Both the position numbers and the translations under genes were made by a program. Positions 1-8,613 of a DNA stretch of 64,000 bases are shown in pieces; the first letter of the stretch is position 1; every line of letters starts with the position of its first letter. The DNA lies in the NCBI GenBank assembly GCA_937898885.1, contig CALDKD010000041.1:1-64000 (forward strand), in the 5' to 3' direction. The notes under the pieces are model-generated. The model searched no databases, was not told the origin of the DNA, and saw nothing but the letters and a program-made list of their open reading frames with translations. The DNA is from an uncultured Bacteroidales bacterium (lineage in GTDB: Bacteria; Bacteroidota; Bacteroidia; Bacteroidales; Bacteroidaceae).

Positions 1-415
1 CATAGCGTAACAGGCCTTATAGAGCAAAGATTTGTACGGATTTTTTTCCAGGGCAGGACGGCACCTTACCACCTTAACGCCTTACTACACCCGGCTTGCG
101 GTGAGTCAGCAGGGACGAATCAGTAGGGACAGGTACCAGTGATTCTGTCTCTATCAGGTATAATAATAAATATATTATTTATTAATAATTATATATTAAT
201 ATAACTACGAGCGCGCGAAATGAGGTTTATTACTGGTAATGCAGGAATACTTGAAAAAAGCGGAATACATTACCGCGTTAAGGTGGTAAGGTAAGGTCGC
301 ATACTATCGCGTAATGGTGCTGCGCTGGTAAGAAATACTTACGGATTGTGCACGGTTCGCGATGCCGTCCTGACTGTTTTGCTGATGTGCTTATGAAGAT
401 TTTGCCTTGTCAGAC
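1..415. other. Non-coding stretch at window start
   Basis: No convincing gene lies here. The only ORF in the area (348-533, +) is antisense to the SprT-like gene and has no recognisable features. The stretch holds a very AT-rich block around 157-204 with a weak hairpin, two imperfect copies of an AGTCAGCAGGGAC-like unit near 103-127, and a spaced inverted repeat listed separately. It may be the 3' flank of a gene outside the window or the remnant of a small element; the sequence does not decide. Confidence 0.6.
63..292. repeat. Spaced 18-bp inverted repeat
   Basis: The 18 bases at 63-80 (ACCTTACCACCTTAACGC) reappear as an exact reverse complement at 275-292, enclosing 194 bp of mostly AT-rich DNA. 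Neither arm is followed by a T-run, so it does not look like a terminator. No matching direct repeat was seen outside the arms, so there is no target-duplication evidence for a transposon. Confidence 0.7.
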
Positions 416-1096
416 TTATCTCACCGGTAAAAGGTTGTGTCCGTCGCAATTGAATACAACGGCATCCTTCAGGTGCTGCTCAAGCTCGTCTGGCGCAATG
501 GCGTATAACTTGGGCGTCTTGGAGTTGGGGTAACGGTTGAAGAACGGGTCAAGTGAGCCGTACCATTGAATATGTGCTATATCAGTGCAGCGGGAAAAGC
601 TCCGGTGCAGTTCGAAAATCCTTGTGCTGGCGGCAACTGTCACATATCTGGTGCCGTCGCGAAATGTTGTTACGCACACGTAATGCTTTTTAAGCCTCAG
701 ACTTCTGTCCTCAACCTCTCCGGCCACCACCTTATGTCTTATGGTGATGTGCCTTCCGTATTTTGTGTTGAGCTGCTCCATCATCTCCCGGAAGACATTG
801 CCGTGAGTGGAATTGTCCTTGATGCCGCGCCAGGCTATGTAGTAATGTATCATCTCGTGCAGCACCACATCCTCCAACTCCTCCCGCTCAAGATTGAAGC
901 AGGTGCTTATCTTCATACGGAAGTCTTTGCCCGCTGCCTTTCTGCCAAAGAGGCCGCTCTCTTTCCTGTATTCCACTTTTCCCAGGAATGATCTGGCCTT
1001 GGTCAGGATGATTGGAATGGGAGGCAGCACCCCCTCAAAGCAAAGCGCGTTAAAGTGGTTGAAAGTGTCTTCTATGAATGATAATGTCGCGGTCAT
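416..1096 (-). CDS. SprT-like zinc metalloprotease domain protein
   Basis: A 226-residue protein of the SprT-like family (bacterial SprT and the eukaryotic Spartan proteases, which act on DNA-associated proteins; the bacterial substrate is not established). The zinc site is visible as HEMIH at residues 80-84, preceded by a hydrophobic DVVL helix, with a likely third ligand His98 in the following STHG segment. The C-terminal half has the beta-rich zinc-ribbon region of the family but no clear four-Cys ribbon. I chose ATG at 1096 because a TTG-initiated extension to 1132 would overlap a TAnnTTTG promoter core. It stands alone, divergent from the esterase cluster. No signal peptide, so cytoplasmic. 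Confidence 0.8.
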   Translation of the reverse strand: MTATLSFIEDTFNHFNALCFEGVLPPIPIILTKARSFLGKVEYRKESGLFGRKAAGKDFRMKISTCFNLEREELEDVVLHEMIHYYIAWRGIKDNSTHGNVFREMMEQLNTKYGRHITIRHKVVAGEVEDRSLRLKKHYVCVTTFRDGTRYVTVAASTRIFELHRSFSRCTDIAHIQWYGSLDPFFNRYPNSKTPKLYAIAPDELEQHLKDAVVFNCDGHNLLPVR

Positions 1097-1129
1097 TCCC
1101 TGCTTTTTATTTGCGGCTCTATTATCCTC

Positions 1130-1137
1130 CAAATTTA
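1130..1137 (-). promoter_or_regulatory. Putative -7 element of the SprT-like gene
   Basis: On the minus strand this reads TAAATTTG, a full match to the Bacteroidetes TAnnTTTG consensus. It lies about 34 bases before the ATG at 1096, which supports that start. I see no good TTTG at -33. Confidence 0.45.
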
Positions 1138-1288
1138 GTGATTTTCAAAAATAACTTGGTGATCTTTCCGTATCTTTTGCGCCCATATTGTCTCGTCTCA
1201 TCAGTCACTATGCCCGCATGGTTCCTTTTTTACGCTTACTTACTGAATCCTTTTCAATGTAACTGGCGGTATGTTAAGAAATGTTTCG

Positions 1289-1296
1289 TATATTTG
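1289..1296 (+). promoter_or_regulatory. Putative -7 element of the hemicellulose cluster
   Basis: TATATTTG matches TAnnTTTG and sits 27 bases before the ATG at 1323. It lies inside the longer ORF that begins at 1281, so the signal-peptide-bearing start at 1323 is the more sensible one. There is no clear -33 box. Confidence 0.45.
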
Positions 1297-1322
1297 GACA
1301 AAATAATATTCAGACTTTCAAG

Positions 1323-3248
1323 ATGAGAAGAATTTTCGCATTTGTAGGTGTGGCTCTGATGGCTATTGCCGCTGAGGCACAGATGTTTGGCGGATGGCAG
1401 ATGCCGCAGGCCAAGATGGAGTATTCGCAGAAATTCGCGGATGTGAACTATGCCGGTGACGGTCAGGTTTATCACAATATGGATATCTACCTGCCAAAGG
1501 TGGAGCGTCAGTCGTATCCGGTTGTGATTCATATCTATGGCAGCGCGTGGTACAGCAACAACTCAAAGGGCGCGGCCGATTTAGGCACTATCTGTCAGGC
1601 TCTGCTTGATGCAGGCTATGCCGTTGTCACACCTAACCACCGCTCAAGCGGCGATGCCAAGTTCCCTGCTCAGATAAACGATATCAAGGCTGTGGTAAGG
1701 TTTGTACGCGCACATGCCGCGGAATACAAGCTTGATCCGTCTTTCGTGGCCACATCGGGTTTCTCCTCAGGCGGCCATCTGGCATCGCTGACAGCTACGT
1801 CCGGTTATGTCGCAGAGCTTGAGGGCGAGGTTGGCGGAAATCTGGAGTACAGCAGCAGTGTTGATGCGGCGTGCGACTGGTCCGGCCCTGTGGATATGTT
1901 CCATATGGATTGCAACGGCGACCGTGGTCCTGGCGCGGCAGCTCCCGAGGAGGCCGTAATGGGCTTCAAGATGGAGGGTAACGAGGGCAGGTTCGCCGCA
2001 CTGAACGCCACTACCTATATTGATCCCACTGATCCTCCTGTGGTTATCTTCCACGGCGATGCCGACAATGTGGTTCCCGGCTGTCAGGGCCCGTGGTTCT
2101 ATGATTGCCTTACCAAGGCCGGAGTCAAGTCGGAGCTTCACGTTGTGAAGGGTGGCGGTCACGGTGTGAATATGTATGCCAAGGAGAACCTTGACAGTAT
2201 GGTTCTGTTCCTGAACAATGCCCGTGCAGAGAAGCGCGCCAAGCGTTTCCCAACCATCAATGCCGACAACAGTGTCTCTTTCCGCGTCCGCTCGCAGGAG
2301 GCTGGCCGCATTCAGGTGGATCTGGGCAAGAGATATGATATGAAGAAGGTGGGTGACGGCAACTGGGTATGCAAGACCGAGCCTCAGAGCGAGGGCTTCC
2401 ACTACTATTCCCTTTACATTGACGGCGTTCAGGTGGCTGACCCGTCGGCTGAGTCGTATTATGGCTGCAGTATGATGTCAAGCGGCATAGAGATTCCTTA
2501 TCCGGAGGGCGACAACCGCTTCTATCTGCAGGATGTGCCGCACGGCACCATCGCGCACAAGTGGTATTTCTCAACCACAACCAACGAGTGGCGCGAGATG
2601 TATGTGTATCTGCCTCCACAGTATTTCTCAAACAAGAAGTCATATCCAGTGCTGTACATTATGCACGGTGGCGGCGAGGATGAGCGCGGATGGGCACAGC
2701 AGGGCCGTACCGACATCATTTTGGACAATCTGCTGGCCGGGGATATGGCAGAGCCTATGATTGTTGCCATGCTTGACGGCAACACCAGCGATTTCGAGTC
2801 GGAGCTGATAGACAACTGCATTCCATACGTTGAGGAGACATTCCGTGTAAAGAAGGGTGCTGACTACCGTGCGCTCGCAGGCCTCTCGATGGGTGGCATC
2901 CAGACTCTGAACACCATAGTCAACCATAAGGACCTGTTCCGTTATGTGGGCGTGTTCAGCTCTGGGTGGTTCGCATCACGCGCTCCGATGGGCGGCTCCG
3001 GCGATGATACCGAGAAGATGTATCAGATGCTGCAGGCCGACAAGGACGGCTACAACGCACAGTTCAAGCAACTTTATCTCACTATGGGTGGCGAGAGTGA
3101 CATCGCCTACAACAACTGCAAGGTGATGCGTGCCCGCTTTGATGAGATTGGCATCAACTACAGCTATTTTGAGACTCCTGGCGGCCACACCTGGCCTGTA
3201 TGGCGCGTGAGCCTGTATAATTTCGCACAGATGTTGTTCAAGAAATAA
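1323..3248 (+). CDS. Two-domain secreted esterase (BD-FAE-like plus CE1 feruloyl-esterase-like)
   Basis: A 641-residue secreted protein with two alpha/beta-hydrolase domains. After a signal peptide (MRRIFAFVGVALMAIAAEA) comes a carboxylesterase-like domain (about 40-330) with GFSSGGH, putative nucleophile Ser148, an acid candidate in HGDADN and a base in GGGHG. A beta-sandwich E-set region (about 335-420) typical of bacterial feruloyl esterases follows. The second hydrolase domain (about 425-641) is esterase-D/CE1 type, with HGGGEDERGW, GLSMGG (Ser522) and a terminal GGHTWPVWR His. Both triads look intact. It is 12 bases upstream of the double GH43 gene, so deacetylation or deferuloylation of arabinoxylan is a reasonable inference. 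Exact substrates cannot be read from sequence. Confidence 0.85.
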   Translation: MRRIFAFVGVALMAIAAEAQMFGGWQMPQAKMEYSQKFADVNYAGDGQVYHNMDIYLPKVERQSYPVVIHIYGSAWYSNNSKGAADLGTICQALLDAGYAVVTPNHRSSGDAKFPAQINDIKAVVRFVRAHAAEYKLDPSFVATSGFSSGGHLASLTATSGYVAELEGEVGGNLEYSSSVDAACDWSGPVDMFHMDCNGDRGPGAAAPEEAVMGFKMEGNEGRFAALNATTYIDPTDPPVVIFHGDADNVVPGCQGPWFYDCLTKAGVKSELHVVKGGGHGVNMYAKENLDSMVLFLNNARAEKRAKRFPTINADNSVSFRVRSQEAGRIQVDLGKRYDMKKVGDGNWVCKTEPQSEGFHYYSLYIDGVQVADPSAESYYGCSMMSSGIEIPYPEGDNRFYLQDVPHGTIAHKWYFSTTTNEWREMYVYLPPQYFSNKKSYPVLYIMHGGGEDERGWAQQGRTDIILDNLLAGDMAEPMIVAMLDGNTSDFESELIDNCIPYVEETFRVKKGADYRALAGLSMGGIQTLNTIVNHKDLFRYVGVFSSGWFASRAPMGGSGDDTEKMYQMLQADKDGYNAQFKQLYLTMGGESDIAYNNCKVMRARFDEIGINYSYFETPGGHTWPVWRVSLYNFAQMLFKK

Positions 3249-3260
3249 AACTTACCCGAT

Positions 3261-5870
3261 ATGAGACGATTACTGACCATTTCCGCGTCATTGCTTTGTG
3301 GCGCGGCTCTCAGCGTGAATGCGCAGAATCCGATTATCCACACTATGTACACGCCAGATCCGGCGCCATACGTACACGGTGACACACTCTATCTGTTCGT
3401 TGACCACGATGAGGACGATGCGCAGTACTTCAAAATGAAGGATTGGCTGCTCTACAGCACTACCGATATGGTGAACTGGACCTACCTGGGCACACAGGTC
3501 TCCACCGGTACGTTCAAGTGGGCTAAGCAGGGCGACCGTGCCTGGGCATCGCAGGCCGTGGAGCGTAACGGCAAGTGGTACTGGTATGTCTGCTGCAATA
3601 CCGCTAAGGGCGGTGACGCTCTGGCTGTGGCTGTAGCCGACAATCCTCAGGGCCCGTGGGTGGATGCCATCGGCGCGCCTCTGGCCGAGGGCTTCAGCTT
3701 TATTGACCCTACTGTGTTTGTTGATGACAACGGCAAGGCCTATCTGCTCTGGGGCAATAAGGGTTGCTGGTATGGCGAGCTGAACGATGATATGATATCG
3801 TTCAAGGATGGCTACAAGGAGGTTCCCGGCTTCCACGACCCGAAGTGCTTCGGACCTGAGTCTATGAAGGCCAACTGGGCCAAGGGCGGCAAGGAGGAGA
3901 TGATGGTCGGTTATGAGGAGGGCCCGTGGCTCACCAAGAAGAACGGCACCTATTTCATGACATATCCTGCAGGTGGCGTTCCTGAGCACATGGCGTATTC
4001 TACGGCTCCGACTATTGACGGTCCGTGGACATATCGCGGCAAGATTATGGATGAGGCTGAGAACAGCTTCACCATTCACGGCGGCGAGGTTACCTTCAAG
4101 GGACACAACTATATGTTCTACCATAATGGCAAGCTTCCGAATGGCGGCGGCTTCCGTCGCTCAACCTGCGTGGAGGAGTTCAAATACAATGCCGATGGCA
4201 GTATTCCGTTCATACCGTTCACAAAAGAGGGCGTGAGGCCTATTGGCAAACTGAATCCGTACGTAAGGGTAGAGGCTGAGACTATGGCCGACGCGTCTGG
4301 CTTGAAGAACGACAGCCGCCCGGGCACACGTCACTATGTGACCTCCATCAACAACGGTGATTGGCTGAAGGTGCGCGAGGTGGATTTCGGCGATAAGGCT
4401 CCTGTGCTGGCTACTGTTGAGGTGGCTGCGTTCAAACAGCCTGCGGCAATTGAGTTCTATGCCGACAATATGAGCGGGCAGCCTATATGCACCATCAACA
4501 TAACCGGCGAGGGTGCCGTACAGTATGCGCGCATCACCACTCCTGTCACCGGCGTACACGATGTCTATATCAAGTTCCGTGGCGGCGACGGTGAGTTCTT
4601 TGACCTTGACTGGTGGAAGTTCAATCAGACGGTGAATATGCCGGTTGTTCAGACCAAATATACCGCTGACCCTGCTCCTATGGTATATGACGGCACTGTA
4701 TATCTCTACACCACACACGATGAGGATTATGCCGACAACTTCGAGATGTATGACTGGCTGCTCTATACATCAACCGATATGGTGAACTGGACAGACAAGG
4801 GCTCGGTGGCATCGACCAAGGATTTCGCGTGGAGAAGCCGCGACAACGGCGCGTGGGCTCTGCAGGTAATACCCAGAAACGGCAAGTTCTATATGTATTG
4901 CCCGCTGCATGGCCACGGTATCGGCGTGCTGGTGGCAGACAAGCCGGAAGGCCCGTTCGTTGACCCTATAGGCAAGCCGCTGGTATGGCAGCAGGAGCAT
5001 TGGGACGACATTGACCCGACCGTCTGGATTGATGATGACGGACAGGCATATATGTACTGGGGCAATCCTACGCTCTATGGGGTGAGACTGAATGAGGATA
5101 TGATATCCTATAGCGGTGAGATTATGAAGTTCCCGAAGATTCAGGACTATCAGGAGGGACCTTGGTTCTGGAAGAGAGACGGCCATTACTATCTGGCTTT
5201 CGCATCTACCTGCTGTCCGGAGGGTATCGGCTATGCTATGAGCGATAATCCGCTTGGGCCTTGGGAGTATAAGGGACACATTATGAACCATACTCAGCGT
5301 ACCCGTGGCAATCACCCGGGCATCATTGACTACAAGGGCAAGAGCTATGTGTTTGGTCTGAACTACGATATTATGCACATTGATACCTTCAGGCATCACG
5401 AGCGCAGAAGTGTGTCAGGCGCAGAGATGACATACAATCCGGACGGCACCATACAGGAGCTTCCTTACTGGCAGGACTGCACACTTGGTCAGATAGAGTC
5501 GTTCAATCCTTACCGCAAGGTTGAGGCTGAGACAATGGCCTGGGGCTACGGACTCAAGAACGAGAAGGTAGAGAAGCGTGGGCTTGTTGTGACGAATATT
5601 GACGAGGGCGAGTTGATTCTGCTTAAGGGCGTTGATTTCGGCAAGGGCGCGTCTAAGTTTATTGCCAACATTCAGGCTGATACCGAGGGTGTCATTGAGG
5701 TGCGTCTTGATGCGAGGGATGGCCCTATGGCCGGCTCGCTGGCTGTGAAGGCTTGCGGTGGTTTCAAGAACCAGAAGTGCGCCATCAAGGGCGCGAGCGG
5801 GGTGCACGACCTGTACTTTGTATTCAAGGGCGAGTGCGGTTTCAAGTGGGACTACTGGATGTTCAAGTGA
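3261..5870 (+). CDS. Tandem GH43-CBM6-GH43-CBM6 glycoside hydrolase
   Basis: A secreted 869-residue enzyme (signal peptide to about residue 21) made of two head-to-tail copies of one module. Each copy has a five-bladed GH43 propeller followed by a CBM6-like carbohydrate-binding sandwich beginning NPY..VEAETMA. GH43 catalytic positions are visible twice: Asp33, Asp149 (FIDPTVFVDD) and Glu220 (EEGPW) in copy one; Asp470, Asp585 (DIDPTVWIDD) and Glu632 (QEGPW) in copy two. Both sites therefore look active. The family contains arabinofuranosidases, xylosidases and arabinanases; the neighbouring esterase favours arabinoxylan side chains. It is translated just after the esterase and probably shares its transcript. 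Confidence 0.9.
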   Translation: MRRLLTISASLLCGAALSVNAQNPIIHTMYTPDPAPYVHGDTLYLFVDHDEDDAQYFKMKDWLLYSTTDMVNWTYLGTQVSTGTFKWAKQGDRAWASQAVERNGKWYWYVCCNTAKGGDALAVAVADNPQGPWVDAIGAPLAEGFSFIDPTVFVDDNGKAYLLWGNKGCWYGELNDDMISFKDGYKEVPGFHDPKCFGPESMKANWAKGGKEEMMVGYEEGPWLTKKNGTYFMTYPAGGVPEHMAYSTAPTIDGPWTYRGKIMDEAENSFTIHGGEVTFKGHNYMFYHNGKLPNGGGFRRSTCVEEFKYNADGSIPFIPFTKEGVRPIGKLNPYVRVEAETMADASGLKNDSRPGTRHYVTSINNGDWLKVREVDFGDKAPVLATVEVAAFKQPAAIEFYADNMSGQPICTINITGEGAVQYARITTPVTGVHDVYIKFRGGDGEFFDLDWWKFNQTVNMPVVQTKYTADPAPMVYDGTVYLYTTHDEDYADNFEMYDWLLYTSTDMVNWTDKGSVASTKDFAWRSRDNGAWALQVIPRNGKFYMYCPLHGHGIGVLVADKPEGPFVDPIGKPLVWQQEHWDDIDPTVWIDDDGQAYMYWGNPTLYGVRLNEDMISYSGEIMKFPKIQDYQEGPWFWKRDGHYYLAFASTCCPEGIGYAMSDNPLGPWEYKGHIMNHTQRTRGNHPGIIDYKGKSYVFGLNYDIMHIDTFRHHERRSVSGAEMTYNPDGTIQELPYWQDCTLGQIESFNPYRKVEAETMAWGYGLKNEKVEKRGLVVTNIDEGELILLKGVDFGKGASKFIANIQADTEGVIEVRLDARDGPMAGSLAVKACGGFKNQKCAIKGASGVHDLYFVFKGECGFKWDYWMFK

Positions 5871-5872
5871 CG

Positions 5873-5913
5873 TTGGCTGTTGGCTGTTGGCTGTTGGCGG
5901 CCTTGCGGAATGT
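5873..5913 (+). repeat. Intergenic TTGGCTG repeat, copy A
   Basis: Starts two bases after the GH43 stop codon: three tandem TTGGCTG units, then TTGGCGG and CCTTGCGGAATGT. The same unit with two TTGGCTG copies occurs at 20185-20218, also directly after a stop codon and 19-22 bases before the next start. Function unknown. Confidence 0.75.
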
Positions 5914-5934
5914 GTGATTAAGATTGCGTGAATT

Positions 5935-7710
5935 ATGAATATCCGGTTGTTTTTAAGTCTGACGGCTCTGGCGCTCGTGGTTTGCGGGTGTGGGGGCGAG
6001 GAAGCTTCGGTGAAGTCGCCTGATGGAAAGATTGTGGTTCAGGCGGCTGACAGTACGCTTACTGTGTGCTTTAATGGTGATGCCGTGCAGACTATCCAGG
6101 TCAAGGCCGGCACGCTGCAGAAGGTATCTCACCAATCTACGTTCTACGAGTCGTACAAGATGCTGACAGGCAAGCGCTCTGACTGTTCCAATCAGGGCCA
6201 TTCCAGAGTGTTCACATACGCAGGCAATCAGGTTGAGGTGCGTGTGTATGATGACGGTGTGGCTTATCGCTATCTCAATGGTGAGACTACTACACGCTAT
6301 ATCATACCGGATGGATTGAAGCGTTGGATTCCGCGTTTTGCCGTTGATTATGAGAACCAGTATCCCGAGACCGCAGAGGCACGCTCCGGTCAGTATGCCT
6401 ATCCGTCGCTGGTTGAGTATGCCGATGGCGTGTTCGGACTGATTTCCGAGGCTGGCATTGAGCCTGGGCATTGCGCGTCTCATCTGGTGTGCGATGCGGA
6501 GACTGCATCTTATCAGATTGCGACTGGCGACGAGGAACCCGCATATAAGGTATCACCCTGGCGCATAATAATACTTGGCTCACTGGCCGATGTGGTAGAG
6601 TCAACGCTGGTCACCGATGTGTCGCCAGCCAGTGAGATTGACGATGACTCCTGGATAGAGCCAGGTGTGTCAGCGTGGATATATTGGGCATACAACCATA
6701 GCTCAAAGGATTTTGAGAAGGTCAGGGAGTATATAGACCTTGCCGCTGATATGGGTTGGGAGTACAACCTGATAGACTGGGAGTGGGACCAGATGGCCAA
6801 CGGCGGTAATATTGACGATGCCATAGCATACGCCCGCGGAAAAGGCGTGAGGGTTACTCTTTGGTACAACTCCGGTACATCGTGGATAGGTCCGGGTGCT
6901 CCGGGCCCTGTTGACCGCCTGCTTACCGCAGAGTCGCGCGAGGCTGAGTTCTCCAGACTTGAGGCAATGGGCGTGTCCGGCATCAAGGTCGATTTCTTCA
7001 AGAACGACGGCGCGGAGATGATGCGGTATTACATAGATATACTGAAGGATGCCGCACGTCATCATCTGCTTGTGGATTTCCACGGATGCACTTTACCCAG
7101 AGGCTGGCAGCGCACATATCCTAACCTGATGTCAATGGAGGCTGTATATGGTGCCGAGTGGTACAATAACCGTCCTGTAATGACGCGTCTTGCGGCATCG
7201 CACAATGCCACTCTGCCGTTTACAAGAAATGTTGTGGGCCCGATGGATTACACTCCTGGCACGTTCTCGGACAGCCAGCATCCGCACATAACCACCTGGG
7301 CGCACGAGCTGGCTCTGCCGGTATTGTTTGAGTCGGGACTGCTGCATATGCCGGACCGTCCGTCCGTATATTATGGTTTTTCCGATGAGGTACGCTCGTT
7401 ATTGTCTGACCTGCCCTCAACTTGGGATGATACCCGTCTGTTAGGCGGCTACCCAGGCGATTATGTGATTATGGCGCGCCGGAAGGCCGGCAAATGGTAC
7501 ATAGCCGGAATAAACGGAACAGACCAGACACGCTCGCTCACGCTAAGCTTTGGCAGGCTCGGTCTTGAGGGAAAGTATGGCGCAACTCTTTTCAAGGACT
7601 CAGAGGACGGCAAGTCTATAGATACTGTGACAACACCTGAGATTGGTGGTGATACCGATATTCAGTGTCTGCCGATGGGAGGCTTCGTGATGGTTCTGGA
7701 AAAAAAGTGA
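5935..7710 (+). CDS. GH97 glycoside hydrolase, probably retaining alpha-galactosidase type
   Basis: A 591-residue GH97 enzyme. The N-terminus is a lipoprotein signal (Cys in LVVCGC). A beta-sandwich N-domain (VKSPDGKIVV onward) is followed by the barrel (about 245-500: SAWIYWAYNHSSKDF, GWEYNLIDWEWD, GIKVDFF, RTYPNLMSMEAVYG) and a short C-terminal sandwich. Family knowledge: inverting members such as SusB use a Glu in the segment before RTYPN, whereas retaining members use an Asp in KVDFF. Here Asp353 is present and the other segment reads DFHGCT, without Glu, which favours the retaining, alpha-galactosidase-like clade. Third gene of the hemicellulose cluster, 64 bases after GH43, with the TTGGCTG repeat in the gap. 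Confidence 0.88.
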   Translation: MNIRLFLSLTALALVVCGCGGEEASVKSPDGKIVVQAADSTLTVCFNGDAVQTIQVKAGTLQKVSHQSTFYESYKMLTGKRSDCSNQGHSRVFTYAGNQVEVRVYDDGVAYRYLNGETTTRYIIPDGLKRWIPRFAVDYENQYPETAEARSGQYAYPSLVEYADGVFGLISEAGIEPGHCASHLVCDAETASYQIATGDEEPAYKVSPWRIIILGSLADVVESTLVTDVSPASEIDDDSWIEPGVSAWIYWAYNHSSKDFEKVREYIDLAADMGWEYNLIDWEWDQMANGGNIDDAIAYARGKGVRVTLWYNSGTSWIGPGAPGPVDRLLTAESREAEFSRLEAMGVSGIKVDFFKNDGAEMMRYYIDILKDAARHHLLVDFHGCTLPRGWQRTYPNLMSMEAVYGAEWYNNRPVMTRLAASHNATLPFTRNVVGPMDYTPGTFSDSQHPHITTWAHELALPVLFESGLLHMPDRPSVYYGFSDEVRSLLSDLPSTWDDTRLLGGYPGDYVIMARRKAGKWYIAGINGTDQTRSLTLSFGRLGLEGKYGATLFKDSEDGKSIDTVTTPEIGGDTDIQCLPMGGFVMVLEKK

Positions 7711-7731
7711 TGAATCAATAATATGTATAAT

Positions 7732-8613
7732 ATGAGAAAATATCTGTTTGGACTTATCCTGTTTGCGGCTGTGGCTCTCATGCCGTCGTGCAACAATGGA
7801 GGAGGGAAGGCTGCCGATGCTGAGGCTGAGGATGCCGATACAATCATCGCCGATTGTGACCAGTATGTCAAGTTTGAGACTACTGCCGGCAATTTCGTAA
7901 TCAAGCTGTATCAGGGTACTCCGCTGCATCGCCACAATATGGTGCGTCAGGTCCGCAAGGGCGTTTATGACGGCCAGCTCTTCTTCGGTGTGGAGAAAAA
8001 GTATAAGATTCAGGCGGGCGACCCGAAGTCGAAGGATGCGAAGCCTGGCGTTGCCCTTGGCGTGGACGAGGTAAACGATACCATCCCCGGTGAGATTAAC
8101 CCGTGGAAATATTATCACAAGCGTGGAGCAGTAGGTCAGGCCAGCCTTCGTCAGGTTAATTATTCCACCAGCCAGCAGTTCTACATCATTACAGGAGCAA
8201 AGACCAATGCGTCCAGCTTTGCCAATCTGGAGAAGAAAATCCAGAAGAAGTGGTTCAATGTGCTTCGCGACTCACTGGCACAGCCATACGCCAAGGAGTT
8301 TCAGGAGTATCAGCAGAAAGGATACAAGAACAAGACCAGCGTGCTGATAGACAAGCTCACCAAGCAGGCCGAGGCAATAACCAAGGAGAGACCGGTATTC
8401 CACTTCTCCGATGCGCAGATAAAGCAATATACCACCGAGGGCGGCGCGCCTACACTTGACGGCTATTATACCGTTTTCGGTGAGGTTATTGAGGGAATGG
8501 ATGTGGTAGATGCCATTGAGGCATCGCACGTGGACAGGAACAGCCGTCCGGTTCCAGATGTCAGGATTATCAAGGCTACTCTGATTGAGTGGCCGGAATC
8601 TGCTGCTGAATAA
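7732..8613 (+). CDS. Cyclophilin-type peptidyl-prolyl isomerase lipoprotein
   Basis: A 293-residue lipoprotein (signal MRKYLFGLILFAAVALMPSC) with a cyclophilin domain: KFETTAGNFVIKLYQGTPLHRHNMVRQVRKGVYDG opens the fold, with QAGDP and GAVGQAS further on and a closing YTVFGEVIEGMDVVDAI. About 75 charged residues (LEKKIQKKWFNVLRDS to FHFSDAQIKQY) are inserted between the core strands, as in other Bacteroidetes cyclophilin lipoproteins. It would assist proline isomerisation during periplasmic or outer-membrane protein folding. I prefer the ATG at 7732 to the one at 7723 because it starts directly with the signal peptide. The last 38 bases overlap the convergent rluA-type gene. Confidence 0.85.
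   Translation: MRKYLFGLILFAAVALMPSCNNGGGKAADAEAEDADTIIADCDQYVKFETTAGNFVIKLYQGTPLHRHNMVRQVRKGVYDGQLFFGVEKKYKIQAGDPKSKDAKPGVALGVDEVNDTIPGEINPWKYYHKRGAVGQASLRQVNYSTSQQFYIITGAKTNASSFANLEKKIQKKWFNVLRDSLAQPYAKEFQEYQQKGYKNKTSVLIDKLTKQAEAITKERPVFHFSDAQIKQYTTEGGAPTLDGYYTVFGEVIEGMDVVDAIEASHVDRNSRPVPDVRIIKATLIEWPESAAE

Noticed and set aside
157..204. Replication origin in the AT-rich block
   Set aside because: There are no DnaA-box clusters, and no dnaA, dnaN or partition genes nearby.
3288..4124. Minus-strand ORF (278 codons) opposite the GH43 gene
   Set aside because: Antisense shadow of a clear enzyme domain; the translation has no signal peptide or domain.
5873..5913. Rho-independent terminator after GH43
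   Set aside because: The TTGGCTG repeat forms no convincing stem with a T-run; it is better described as an interspersed repeat.
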